DNA from: Hypholoma sublateritium FD-334 SS-4
Taxonomy: Eukaryota > Basidiomycota > Agaricomycetes > Agaricales > Strophariaceae
Direction of reading: 5' to 3'
NCBI GenBank assembly: GCA_000827495.1
Contig: KN817528.1
Span: 496,001 to 560,000, forward strand
Length of the DNA stretch: 64,000 nucleotides
Below are positions 50,801 through 63,295 of this stretch, piece after piece. Made by a program: the position numbers and the translations under genes. The notes beneath the pieces are model-generated. The model was not told the origin of the DNA. It made no database searches and saw nothing but the letters and a program-made list of their open reading frames with translations. Position 1 is the first letter of the stretch. Every line of letters starts with the position of its first letter.

Positions 50801-52934
50801 GGGTAAGTCGCCGCCGTTTCGTTTTTCTCGCGCTGACCATGTCCGCAGGCAGAAAAAGGACGCGCGTCACACAGGGTCCACCCCAAACACGCGCGGGGGT
50901 CTGCGGCACCTCCTCGCGAAAGGACGACCCGCGTACGCGCCGCACCGACGACTGTGCGCACATCGGCGTCCACGCGGGAACCAAGGCCTACACGCGCACG
51001 CGCATCCGCATCCGCGCGCGCTGCCCCACCCGCGCCACCAACACCCACACCCGTGGGTGTAGACACACAAGCGCGACGTCCTACCGTCAAGCTGCGAAGT
51101 GGCGCCGTAGCTAAAGACGGAGAGACGACGACGACGACGCGCGCAAAGAAGACAGTGCACCCTAATTCATGGGCAAAGGATGCGCTGATCGACGTGGCCG
51201 CCGCCAGGAGGCATTTGGTGAGTTTATTCTATCTCTACTCAAATACATTGCTGCTTATCCGTGTTACTTTTCTCAGACAGAAACGCGACCTCCACCGACG
51301 CCGCTGCTCCGGAGAATTCTCTCCCGGAAAGTCGAATGTCTGAAAAAAGAAAAGTGCGTCATTTACAATCTTTCTGCCTTGTGGTTCTCAAGCTTACTCA
51401 TTTTACCAGCCCGAAGGCCAGCATAAAAGACCTGGCAGCAAAGTTCCCGGACAGGTTCACGCCATTCGGTCAGTTATCTTTGAAAATCCTCTAGTTTCCA
51501 CTCAAACTGATGGGTCATAGATGTGGACTGTGCCGCCACCCCATCGCCCGCGCGTCAAGCGGCAGCGTTCGCAAGCACGCCGGCGAACAAGGCCTTCGGG
51601 TTCAACTTCCCCGTTGGCGCAGCGAAGGCGGCCGCCGCTGCCCCCGAGCCCACCATCGCCGCCGTGCCACCCCCACGCGCGGCCTTTGCCACCACGCCGC
51701 CGGACGCGCCCGCGCAAAACACCACGGCAGACGCATCGCATGCACCTTCCGCGCAGGAAGCACCGCCAGTCGCTCACCAAACGCCTGCGGCAGAACCTGC
51801 CCAGGAGGACGCGGACGCCACAGAGACGAGGTACGCTGCGTCGTTATACCGATCCTGCCAACGTATATTTATACTAAGCGTATTGTATCCGCAGCGTCTT
51901 CGATGAGCTATTGGCTGAGATGGTAGCGTGCGAGGTCCCCGACCTCATCGACTTCTTCTCGCCTCTCGCGCTCGCGCACGAATCCGAGGCGCAGACCGAC
52001 GGCACGAGTGCACCCTCCGCGCACGCGCAGGCCGACGCGGCCCAGACACCCTCAGCGGCAACACCCGACGAGCGCGCGCAGGAAGCGCTCGAAGCTGAAC
52101 ATCGGCCCCGGGTCAAGAAGCAGACTCGGAAACAGAGGCGCGCCGTCGCTGCCGCCCCCGTCGAAGCAGTCGCAGCGCTCGACGAATCGCACGACGCGAT
52201 CCGCCCACGCAGCGCGCAGCGCAACAGGGTGTACGGCCACAGGTACCAGCCCTACCCCGGCGTGGCGGAGCCCACATCCACGGGGCGCGAGGTCCCTGGG
52301 TCGCAAGCGCACGCGGCGGAGGTGCCCTGCAAGGTGTACCGCCCTCCCACGCCCGATGCCTCCCCATCCCCAACCCCAGTCGTCGTGGAGAAGGTCCGAG
52401 TGAAAGGCCGGCCGGTCGAGATGGTCGAAGAAGTCGAGGAGGACGAGGAGCCCAAAGTCGGCCTCCCGCCGGATGGGCCCATCCTCGTTTACATCGGCGT
52501 CAAAGGCGCGTCTGCGGCAGCCGACGCCCCCGCCCAGGACATCGAGGTCGACGTCAAAATCGAAGAGCCCGAGGTCGCCCCAGCCGCTAAGCCCGTCGAG
52601 ACCCATGTCGAGCCAGCTAGCGAAGTCCAACCCGACGAAGTGCTCGATTCGGACGCAGATGACTCGGCGGACGACGTCTCGGACGCAGGCGACTCGGATG
52701 ACGAGGTCGTCTCGGAAGACGAACTTGAAGATAACTTCGGTAACGCCAGGGTTGTGATGCCCGGCGATTTCTTCTTCGCGAACCCGCCCCCGTCGAATCC
52801 GCCTGCCCTCTGGCCCTTGGGTGCCACAATCGGCGTAGTGTCGGCCGTCGCGTTCGTTGGGTAAGTCTGCATTGGCTCTTCGGTCGTGTGCAATACTGAT
52901 TTAATATGATTGTTATAGATATCGATACGCTTAA
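47856..52934 (+). CDS. Unknown large low-complexity, tail-anchored protein (right-arm copy)
   Basis: I do not recognise this gene. Eight exons close exactly in phase: 47856-47870, 47923-50802, 50849-51217, 51277-51353, 51410-51468, 51521-51830, 51895-52860 and 52919-52934, giving 1,563 residues. It begins MHGPQKPQTPASEGKGKGRA then MPPIDWPT. Exon 2 is low-complexity, with Ser runs, an EDEDEDED run, and a charged coil EEEEREEAAREERLAAQRRA. Small exons 3-6 look more conserved: HPNSWAKDALIDVAAARRHL, LLRRILSRKVECLKKE, KASIKDLAAKFPDRFTPF and ANKAFGFNFPVGAAK. Exon 7 has EVPDLIDFFSPLALAHESE, acidic repeats and the hydrophobic WPLGATIGVVSAVAFVG. The last exon adds YRYA. This suggests a cytoplasm- or nucleus-facing disordered protein held by one C-terminal span. 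Long antisense frames here follow from high GC. Confidence 0.82.
48609..48647. repeat. TCC/TCA trinucleotide run inside exon 2
   Basis: Encodes a run of serines. The left copy (near 29305-29330) has a shorter run, so repeat length differs between paralogues without breaking the frame. Confidence 0.8.
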
Positions 52935-53256
52935 CGTACACCTCCGCGGGGAAGAATCATCCCCCCGCCCGCAATTACCCCCACCTCCACCCCTACAACC
53001 TCGGAAGGAAGTCGACACTTGTCGGCTGTCCGACCATCTCCATATACAACGGAGGCTCCACAAAACCAACAAAACATTTTTTTTTCTTTCACCGGAGCCT
53101 CCACCGACGGCTTGAGCATGTTCTCGGTACTGCTGTCCAACAGCACTACCTTGTTTCGCTCGCTGTCTTTCTAACCTTTATTTTTCTTAGCAGCTTGAGC
53201 ACGTTCTCGGTATTGCTGTTAAGCAGCTCTACCGTGTTTCGCTCGTTGCCTTTCTA
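52935..53256. other. Convergent 3' region (right arm)
   Basis: 3' UTR of the unknown gene and the 83-bp tandem repeat; counterpart of 24750-25073 and nearly identical to it. Confidence 0.6.
53111..53255. repeat. 83-bp tandem repeat, two units (right arm)
   Basis: Inverted counterpart of the repeat at 24753-24901, without unread bases. Each unit contains the complement of CGAGCGAAACA. Confidence 0.8.
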
Positions 53257-54235
53257 CTAACCTTTGTTATCTCCATAATGGTATCTGACTATCAAGTCCG
53301 CGTAATCGAGCCGTAGTACTTTTAAGTATTTACGACCTCTGGCTGGCTGTATGTTCGATATTTTGTAGTTGGGAATAACATGTATATTGGGTTGACTATT
53401 GAGCGCTTGAGCACTTGAACGACGAGTGAAATGACCTGGCTCGGCAAAGAAAAACTGTACTCTGCAATTGCTATTCTGATACAGAGGCTTTGCGATGAAA
53501 ATCTCATCATTATCTTCATTGGTGCTCAATAGACATTCTTGAGGACCACAACGCCAACCTTCAACACAGACGGGAGGTAAATGACCACCCCACCGAACGT
53601 GGATAAACTCATGAACCAGATCGAAGGGACCGACCGTGCCCACGCCAATGCCCGACACGCACGTTTTCGTGCCTTCTTCGACAGGATGGGACGCGATATC
53701 GCGTGGCTCGACCGTGAAAAACTTACCACCCAAGTTCGAAGGCAGAAAAACAAGTGCAAAGATAGCATGAGACAACGAAAACAAAAGGATCGAACAGCCA
53801 GGGAAGGCCCGTGGAGAGACAAGCAAAAGCAAGTAGCGAGCCAATTTCTGGGAAACAAGACGAACGAGAGAAAGAAGCAAGTGGGGCATGGGGAGCGCAC
53901 GAGCATATATATATATATATGCGCAAACGTTGATTTGATCCTTTGCGCCTTCTATGAAGGCTGCCGCCACTTCTAGATTGCCTTTGTTTCTGCAGGTATA
54001 AACGCCCGACTCAACGCAGAAGCGCATGCAAGTTGCCAATGCCAGCAGTATGGAATGCTTGACGGAATCCACATCTTCGAACAGTCCACGAGCCAAGCAG
54101 CGTAGCGTCGCGCTCTGGGCCCAGTTTTACCTACTTTTTGGGAGATACTATTCACATGCATCGTACGAGCCTTTCCGAGGAGAGAAAATCGCGCTGCGGA
54201 GGGCCGGAGGCTGGCTGGAGTTCCCGGCATGATCA
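53257..54235 (-). pseudogene. Aspartic protease pseudogene with internal deletion
   Basis: Copy of the left-arm protease (22533) on the minus strand. It keeps the upstream region (CGTACGATGCATGTGAAT near 54150), the TA run, and the signal-peptide region, where SLSHAIFALVFLPSNLG parallels the intact SLSHHAFVLAFLFLNFN. The ATG has become TTG. From there it jumps directly to FFTVEPRDIASHPVEE, missing the propeptide, both catalytic aspartates and most of the mature protein (about 1.6 kb). The final exon matches LKNVY but then meets TGA. No active protease can be made. Confidence 0.85.
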
Positions 54236-54379
54236 ACTCGGGAATCATAGGGTCAGAGCAAGGTCAGAGTTGGGTTCAAACCTTGAAGCATGCCGAAGGC
54301 TCGGAGCAAGCCGCCAGAGGCGGCCATACGCAGCGCCAAATACAGATAAGCACCGGCAACTTGAGCCGAGGCTAGGTCT

Positions 54380-56470
54380 CAACCAATGCCATTCAAGTTC
54401 ATGCGACTCACAAGCGACTCAAGTGTTATTTTCCTGCAGAGGAAGCCTTCGCGTTTTCCATCTCCGTTGAATCTGACGCAGATGTACAGGTCGCGCGTCA
54501 ACATATCTTTCAGTATCTCAAAGACGAAGGGCAATTTTATGATGTTCGACGATCCTCAGAACTACTTCTGTACAAGGTACGCGAAGTTTTCCTTCTGTCA
54601 CAACCTCACAGCGATTGACTGTAAACTCCGAGCAGGCTGGTAATATTCCTGTAACTGATAGCCAGCTTACGGAACGCTGTCGCCAGTGGATCCACAGCCA
54701 ACACCACACTGCCAATCTAGCTGCTGGCATAGGCACTTTGTCGGAGCTTGTTGATCTTTTTCCTGGTGGCCCGCCCAAACACATATAATCGTTGCGGATG
54801 AGGAAGGTATGTTCTTTCCGTCATTTTTTCCAAAGTCCGTATGCTTAATTTACAGTGGTAATGGAGATATGTGATACTTTGGGTGTCCCAGACGCTTCAT
54901 ACAGGCGGAAAATCAAAAAGGGTATGTCATGAGTTATAACTCAACAACCGTCTCCGTCGTCATAATCTCCCCCAACCCGTTCCATATAGGTCTCGCCCAA
55001 CGCATTGGAACTGCATCTTCAGGTCCCTCCCCCTCCGAGATTGTGAAGGCTGCCGGCACAATACACAAATTTCTGGGGACGATTCTCCGGTCTACCTGAA
55101 TCGAGTCCCAGCTCAGATATTCAGCCGCCGCTGGCCCGGTTGCAAAAGTACCTTGAAAATCTTGAAAACATGGAGGTATCTCATGCCACCATCAAACACG
55201 CGTCCAACTTGCTTGCACATTTAGTCCAATTTCACGAGGACGAAGGCGCGCTTGGGGCTCAGATTATAGATGATATCAGCGCTTTGCTTGACGGTGGTGA
55301 GTGGTACAAGCAAATTGGGGTAGCCACTAAGATCCGACCTTACGCATCTTGGTTTTACAAGAGCTATCCCATTGGTCTGTTGGAACTCAAGAATACTCTG
55401 GGCATCGGTGGGGATGCGATGTATAAGGTCATCGTGGATTACACCAAAATCATTGCGACAGAGGAGGTATGTACAATTTCTAATGACTTTCTGAGTTGCA
55501 GTGAATTCTAACATTCTTTTATGATAAGTTCAAGCTCTTGCAGGGAGCCTGTAACTTTCCTGTTGTTCTTCTTGCTATCTCGGGGGCATGCCTCCAAGTC
55601 TCGGCCGTTGTGTTCGCTGGGTCAGTCTATGTGACCAGCCTCCTTACACTTGACATCAGCTCTGGGTTACATGCTTCACAGAATATTCTCCGGCTACCGC
55701 GCGTCTTTACTGCTTTGTCAAAGGGCTTCACTGAGCTGCGGGACTACTACGCGAAAATATTTGTTTCTACGGTTATCGACATTTCTGCCGTGTATCCGAA
55801 CCCAACGCTTGCATCTGGCTCAAACTCCAACACGTCGCTGCCCAAGCTTAACCTACCATAGATTCATATCGCGATCTGGGCAGCCCGTCTCATTCATCCC
55901 AGCCTTGGGGGATATGACCACTGCAATATACAGTGCCACCCTTCACCTGGCTGACACAGACATCGACGTTGTGGTCAAGTTTACGACGCACCACAACGAA
56001 GATGCACATGTGACATCGCCTTCTAGCCGAAGCGAACCTGGCACCGAGACTCCACCTTCTCCTGCGCATCATTGGGGACGTGTATATGGTTGTCATGGAC
56101 TATGTGAAGGATGCCAAAACTGTCTGGCAGCTGCTTGAAGATCAGGCTCAGATTGACCCCACCGTTCTGGAAAAGGTCGACGCGGCGGTGAAGCTTCTAC
56201 ACCAAAATGACATCGTTTTGGGGGATCTACGTGACGTCAATGTGCTTTTCGCGCCTCGCGCCTCCGCCCGGGAACACGATGGCAGGCGGCAGGGTGTACC
56301 TTGTCGACTTCGACTGGGCTGGCCGTGCTGGCGTAGGTCGGTCGGCTCAACAGAGACAACTACGACGACAGCATGCGACCTAACGGCATCATGGAAAAAG
56401 AACATGACGCAAAGCAGTTCGAGAGCTTGTCACGAAGAATTGCCAGGAATGCAGCACGAACGCATGTAGG
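54380..56470 (+). pseudogene. Degraded CRN-like / kinase-like protein gene
   Basis: The N-terminal part has FAFSISVESDADVQVARQHI and SELLLYK, reminiscent of the ubiquitin-like head of Crinkler (CRN) proteins, then LSELVDLFPGGPPKH. The middle has FWGRFSGLPESS, LQKYLENLENMEVSHATI and VFTALSKGFTELRDYYAKIF, a pattern I associate with agaricomycete kinase-like proteins. The C-terminal part has VVVKFTTHHNEDAH, VYMVVMDYVKDAKTVW, LHQNDIVLGDLRDVNVLF (catalytic-loop-like) and VYLVDFDWAG (DFG-like). Three frame breaks are visible: two extra bases near 54783, about seven near 55995-56010, and one between about 56330 and 56350. Several introns remain recognisable. Assignment to CRN is tentative; the kinase-like end is clearer. 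Possibly an old effector-like or self/non-self gene. Confidence 0.65.
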
Positions 56471-57548
56471 ATTTCGGTGATCAAAAAAATTGTACTTCCA
56501 GTCGGGATATGGCACCCTTCAAAAGCGGTATCTAGAAAATTGATTTATTGGTCTTGATGTGCGCACAATCTGACGTCCACTCGCTTTCTAGCCTTTATTA
56601 ATAAGCATATTCGAGTGGCACTTGCACTCGCAGACGCACTAAGTGGTGCACATTTGATAGTTGCACAGGTGCCAGTCACCGACTCGTAAGTGGTGAAGTT
56701 AGGATTTTACCTGCAAAGATTAGCCCTTCTAGAAATGTTCAAAGAGCTCAGTGTCCTCGCCGCGCGCGACGCAGAATTGGTTAGCTACTGCCATTCTATA
56801 CATAAGACTCTTGGAGAGGTGCATACATACGCGGAGTTCCATCTCCTAAAGGAGTCCTTATCTAGCCGACTCGCTGACGGCATGGGGAAGATTCCCCGCC
56901 ATGCGCCGCATGGGTCGTGCAATCCGTCAATCGGAAATATCGTGGTGCTTACTGCAAATTATGGATATGCATATTGTGCGCAACGGCCTCGAAGAAAGTG
57001 CTGGACAACCTCAGCACAGGGATTAATTCCAAGTGGCCTCGACTTTTTTGGATGAATCTTCCTACGCCGGAATTAGATAATTACATGGGAAGTGACCTAA
57101 GTATGACTGAGCTGGTTGCAGTCTAATAATATTTTAACTGGTCAAATTCCTGGCCCCGACAGTGGCTTTATACAGTGATGTTCTCCACTAGTAATTCCAA
57201 CACGATCAAAGTATTATCAGTAATCACTGTCACTGACAGCGACGTTGGAGTCCTGTGGTTGTTTGTTGGGGCCGCGAAGTGTATCTATAAACAAAATTCT
57301 GCGTAATTTTAGAACGCGCGAAGTCCAACGAGGACCTCCAAGGTAAATGGGTTTTTTCCATTTGGTTATGGTCCGTCGCGTGTAAGTCGGACGGGTTGCG
57401 CATGGCTGGGTTTGGCCCGAGTCAGCCGGCTTCAAGGGACCGGCTGCGCATCCGATCCTGGGCTTGCGATCTTGCCAATACTTACTTACATAAATGGATC
57501 CGCCTCCCCACCTTTCGTGGCCTTCCCTCAACTTTCGTCATCTCTGTC
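56471..57548. other. Intergenic with a short unexplained open frame
   Basis: About 1.1 kb upstream of the ABC transporter. A plus-strand open stretch at 56690-57055 (LGFYLQRLALLEMFKELSVL at its start) looks helical but I know no family and see no start context. It may be a relic linked to the preceding pseudogene. The last part is the transporter promoter. Confidence 0.45.
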
Positions 57549-60500
57549 ATGTCCGACGCAAAGAACGAAGCGGATTCCAGTCGCGAGGGATCTATATACG
57601 CTGCCAAGCAGTACCAAGAATTTCATCATCTAGCAAAGACACAACGTTCATGGTTAGTACTACGTCATGGTGCAGGGCGCACTCTCACAGCATATGTACT
57701 GATCCCCTACCTAAGGTGGTTAAGAGTTCCGTTTACCTCGAACAAAACCCCCCCTCCCCCAGCAAAATCTCTCGATGATTCTCTCTTGATCCCAGAAGCC
57801 ACAGCAAACTTTTTCAGCCTTGTAACGTTCCAATGGATCACCCCGCTACTCGATCTCGGCTATGCTCGACCTCTTGAAGCCCCAGATCTCTGGAAATTGC
57901 AAAGCGATCGAGGAGCGGCAATTGTTGCAGACAAGATAACCGCATCCTTTACCCGTCGGCTCAAGGAGGCTGATGAGTACAACAAAAAGCTCGCAAATGG
58001 GGAGATCAAGCCGGGCCTGAAGGGTATCTGGTGGTCCATTCGAGGCAACAGAGCAGCGAAGGAGCTCGAGTGGAGACAAAAGACGGGTCGGAAGAAGGCC
58101 AGTCTCGTATGGGCTTTGAACGACAGTGTTGCATGGTGGTTCTGGTCTGCTGGTCTTCTCAAAGTCGTAGGTGATACGGCACAAGTTACAAGTCCACTGG
58201 TCGTAAAGGTACGCCAATCAATTGATTATTATCCAACACCTCTCCCTCTAAATTCCAATGTCATCTAGGCCATTATTAAGTTCGCCACCGAATCGTATAG
58301 CGGACACCGACTGGACACGCCCATCCCAGCAATTGGGGTCGGTATTGGCCTTACGTTCGCCCTTCTCGCCATGCAGTTGATCACTTCGCTGTGCACCCAT
58401 CATTTCTTCTACCGTAGTACATCAACTGGTGTTCTGCTACGTGGCGGTCTTATCACCGCTATCTATGACCGCTCTCTAAAACTAACATCTCGTGCTCGAT
58501 CGACTTTAACTAACGGAAAATTGGTGAATCACATCTCCACAGATGTGTCGCGAATTGACTTTTGCTGTGGATTTTTTCACATGGTATGTTTTCCCTTTTA
58601 TAATACACTGAAATTGTCTGATATCGCATATCACAGGCGTGGACTGCCCCCATCCAAATGGTTATCTGCCTTATCCTCCTGCTCATCAATCTTGGACCTT
58701 CCGCGCTCGCTGGATTCGCATTCTTCATCCTCGCAACTCCAGCACAAACGTTTGTCATGAAGAAGTTGTTTGCGCTTCGACGCCGGAGCATGGAATGGAC
58801 CGACAAGCGAGCGAAACTTCTGCAGGAGCTGTTGGGCGGTATGAAGGTAATCAAGTTTTTCGCCTGGGAGATTCCGTTCCTTGCGCGCATCTCGGAATAC
58901 AGGCAGAAAGAAATGAAGTATGCATTTTGTACCTCCAGGCGATTCCATCTTACTAACACTATGCCATTAGGTATATCCGGACATTGCTATTGATTCGTGC
59001 TGCAAATAATGCAGTCGCTATGAGCATGCCAGTTCTCGCATCTGTGCTAGCTTTCATCACATATTCCGCCACAGGCCACACCCTCGAGCCAGCCGTCATT
59101 TTTACCTCGTTGACGTTGTTCACACTGCTCCGACTCCCGCTCATGTTTTTGCGTAAGTCAACAATCTTGGTTTAGTAAACAAGACTCACTCTCCCTGTAG
59201 CCGTGTCCTTCAGCTCCATCGCCGATGCTGCGAATGCCATAGGGCGATTGTACGGCGTATTCGAAGCCGAGCTCCTCGAGAAAACGCACACCGTCGACAC
59301 GGCCATTGAGTTCGCCCTCGAAGTCAAGGGCGCTTCATTCACGTGGGATTCACCGCCGCTCGATGAGGACTATGCGAAGCATGCCAAGAAAGGCGTGCGG
59401 ATGATGCAGTCCTCCAAGGCAAAGGCAAAAGCGGCGGAAAAGGCCGCCGCGCGCAAGAAACATGGTGAGGAGCAGGACGAGAAGGCGAAAAACGAAGAGG
59501 AGCGCGTCTTCAAGATCAAGGAGGTCACCATGAATGTCCCGCGCGGGAAGCTTGTCGCTATCGTCGGCTCTGTAGGAAGCGGCAAGACGAGTTTGCTGCA
59601 GGGCTTGATCGGGGAAATGAGAAAGACACAAGGAAGCATTGTCTTTGGTGGCAGTGTTGGGTATTGCCCACAGAGCGCCTGGATTCAGGTAGGCACATAT
59701 ATTCGCATTCTTATGGTGGTCTGACACCGCCATTAGAATGCCACTATCCGCGAGAACATCTGCTTTGGGCGGCCATTTGAGGCTGCGAGATACTGGGATG
59801 CCGTGCGCGCTTCGTGCTTGGAACCCGATCTTGAGATGCTCCCCAATGGTGACCTGACCGAAGTCGGCGAGAAGGGTATATCTCTTTCCGGTGGCCAGAA
59901 GCAAAGAGTGAACATCTGCCGCGCTATCTATTGCGACACTGACATCCAAATATTCGACGTGAGTTTCACGCTTTTTACCGTTCTTTCTATTCTCTTCTTG
60001 AACGGGGAAAATTAATTGAATTACATTTTAGGATCCCCTCTCTGCACTGGATGCCCATGTCGGCAAGGCCGTCTTCCAGAATGTCCTGCAGAAGAGTCTC
60101 ACTGGGAAGACGCGCATCCTCGTCACGCACGCCCTGCACTTCCTTCCCCAGGTCGACTACATCTACTGCATCGAGAACGGTGCCATCGCCGAAGAGGGAA
60201 CATACGCGGACCTCATGACGCGCGGCGGCGAGTTCTCGCAGTTCATCACCGAATTCGGGTCGAAGGAGGAGGAGCAGGAGAAGAAGGAGGAAAGGGATGA
60301 GGATGCGATCGAGGCGCTGGACGACGACTCTGCAGCTGCGCTCAAGGCAGCGAAGGCGAAGGAGGACAAGATGAAGAAGGCCGTCGCTGGGGCTGCGCTG
60401 ATGCAGATGGAAGAGCGGAATACGGGTGCAATTGCGTGGCCGGTGTACCGTGACTACATGAAGGCGGGCCACGGAGAGTGGGTGATGCCAGCCCTTGTGC

Positions 60501-63295
60501 TGTCGTTGGTCCTCATGCAGGGTGCAACGGTGCTTTCTTCGTACTGGTAAGATTTGACGTTGATTTTATATTTGTGAAGAATCTGACGCATTATATTTGC
60601 CTAGGCTTGTGTGGTGGCAGGACGAGTGCGTCTCATATTTTCGATGCGATGATATGCTCACCTGCTGATTTTACCATTTAGATCGTTCCATCAATCTCAA
60701 GGATTCTACGTGAGCCGCAATTTATCGTCTGCAAGTTTCCCATTGACCCATACATGACAGATGGGCGTTTACGCTGCTTTAGGTGTCTCGCAGGCCGTAT
60801 TCTCATACATGATGGGTGCAACTTTCGCCCTACTAACATACTTCGCATCGCAAAGACTGCACAGAGTGCGTTCTATATCTTCCATGATTCGGTGCTCGTC
60901 TCACCGTGAAAACAGGCAGCAATCAAGCGAGTAATGCACGCTCCCATGTCGTTCTTCGAAACTACAGTATGTATCTGATTTTCCAGGCGAATGTATTCAG
61001 TTAACAATATCTTGCCACAGCCGCTAGGCCGCATTATGAACCGCTTCTCTAAGGATATCGATACAATTGATAACCTGCTGGGAGGTGTGTGTTTCCGTGT
61101 AATTCGTCTTACCTTTTTCGACGTCGTGACTCGTTTAAATAGATGCATTGCGCATGTTCATGGGCACATTTTCTTCAATCCTCGGCGCGATTATTTTGAT
61201 CTCTATCGTCCTTCCCTGGTTCTTGATCGGTGTATTCGTCATCCTCCTGGGCTATATTTACGCTGCGGCGTTCTACCGCGCGAGTGCCCGCGAGCTCAAG
61301 CGCCTCGGTAAGCTCAGGCTTGGCCCACGTACAGGGCAATTACTGACAACCCGCTCCAGATGCCGTGCTGAGGTCATCGCTATACTCACACTTCTCGGAA
61401 AGTCTGTCGGGTCTCGCGACTATCCGGGCTTATGGGGAAGCAGAGCGGTTCCGCCGAGATAACGAGCACAGAGTGGACATCGAGAACCGCGCGTATTGGC
61501 TGACCGTGGTCAATCAGGTGCGCACTTGCCGCGGCTTCCATTGCGCGCGCTAACGCCCTCTGCAGCGATGGCTGGGGATCCGCCTCGACCTTCTAGGCGC
61601 GCTGTTGACGTTCATCGTCGCCCTCTTGACAGTCGGCACGCGCTTCACCATCTCACCTGCCCAGACGGGCTTGGTGCTGTCCTACATCCTGAGCGTCCAG
61701 CAGGCGTGGGTGTCCTTTTGCACTTCGGGAAGCGCCTAAATTTACAATTATTTCTTCCAGGTTTGGCTGGATGGTCCGCCAGAGCGCGGAAGTCGAGAAC
61801 GACATGAACTCCGTGGAGCGGGTGGTGTACTACGCTCAGGAAATCGAGCAGGAGAAGCCGCACGAGATACCCGAGAAGAAGCCGGCTGTGGCGTGGCCCG
61901 CGGAGGGCCGCGTCGAGCTGCGGGACGTCGTGCTGAGCTACCGGCCGGAGCTGCCCCCCGTGCTGAAGGGCATCTCGATGATTGTCGCCGGCGGGGAGAA
62001 GATCGGCATCGTTGGGCGGTGCGTGGCGTTCGACGCGCCGATGACTTGAATCTGCTGACACCAGGCTGCAGGACGGGTGCTGGGAAGAGCTCGATCATGA
62101 CAGGTTAGCAATGCTGATTTGCATATCTGCGCCGGAGGGGCTGACGCATCGATCATCTAGCGCTGTACCGCATCGTCGAGCTGACGTCCGGCTCCGTGCA
62201 CCTGGACGGCGTCGACGCGGCATCGATTGGCCTCGCGGACCTGAGAAAGGCGCTCGCGATTATTCCGCAGGACCCAGTGAGAATTCGCTGCTTCGCGCAC
62301 CTGTGCCAGGCCCCACCGCTGACCCGCGTTTCTCCTTGCAGCTTCTGTGTAAGCCCCGCGCGGCCTGCGCTGCGCCAGTTCCCGCTGTTCGTTCTCACTG
62401 ACAAAAATATACAGTCTCAGGCACGCTGCGGACGAACCTCGACCCGTTCAACACGCACGACGACGCGACGCTGTGGGACGCGCTGCGGCGCGCGTACCTC
62501 GTCGAGGACGCGAAGCCCGCGCCGCCGTCGACGGACGGGGACGACACGCCCAGCGGCGCGCATACGCCTGTGAACCGGTTCAGTTTGGACACCGTGATCG
62601 AGGACGAGGGCGCGAATCTCTCGGTCGGCCAGGTGCGTCTGGCCCCTTCTGCGCCTTGCCGTATTTGCTGACGGNATACCCTGCACATGCAGCGCTCGCT
62701 GGTGTCGCTCGCGCGCGCGCTCGTGAAGAACGCGAAGGTGATCATCCTCGACGAGGCGACTGGTGCGTGCTGCGCTGCGTGCGTGCGTTCGCGGGATGAC
62801 TGGCGTGTATCGTAGCCTCCGTCGACTACGAGACGGACCGCAAGATCCAGGACACAATCGCGTACGAGTTCAAGGACCGCACGATCCTGTGCATTGCGCG
62901 TGAGTCCTCCATGGGCCCCGGCCCGTCGGCGCGCGCCGCTGACGCGTAATCCCAGACCGCCTGCGCACAATCATCGGGTACGACCGCATCTGCGTGCTCG
63001 ACGCGGGGCAGATCGCTGTACGTCGTTATTTTATTTGCATGCGCGTGGAGCGCGCCGCTGACGCACGCCTGTTTGTGTTTGCGCTTGGTTTGCGCTGCAG
63101 GAGTTCGACGTGCCCGCGGCGCTGTACGCGCGCACGGGCGGCATCTTCCGCGGGATGTGCGACCGCTCGGCGATCACGCTCGACGACATCCGGCTCGCGG
63201 CGAAGGCGCGCGCGGACACAGACGCGGATGCCGACGCCGACGCCGACGGCGGAAGCGACACAGGCGCGGGCGCAGGCGAGCCCCGCACGGCCTAG
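57549..63295 (+). CDS. ABC transporter, ABCC/MRP family (Yor1-like)
   Basis: Full-length ATP-driven efflux pump: two membrane domains and two nucleotide-binding domains. It starts [20 protein letters not shown], then [20 protein letters not shown], typical of fungal Yor1-type proteins. NBD1: Walker [14 protein letters not shown] (about 59570), signature [10 protein letters not shown] (about 59887), Walker B IFD joined across an intron to DPLSALDAH. As usual for ABCC, NBD1 has Asp where a catalytic Glu would be. NBD2: Walker [10 protein letters not shown] split by an intron (about 62020-62072), IIPQDP, LSVGQ, IILDEATASVD with Glu present. About 20 introns. The C-terminus is an Asp/Ala-rich tail ending GEPRTA, TAG at 63293-63295. 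One N at 62675 falls in an intron. GC rises sharply toward the 3' end. Substrates cannot be told from sequence. Confidence 0.92.

Noticed and set aside
48832..51090. 752-codon open frame antisense to the unknown gene (right arm)
   Set aside because: It is a consequence of high GC and third-position bias on the coding strand. It is Arg/His/Gly-rich without motifs and has no intron logic. The plus-strand model closes in phase over eight exons.
54262..54290. GGTTCAAACC resembling a tRNA B box
   Set aside because: No matching T-arm stem, no A box at the right distance and no acceptor stem.
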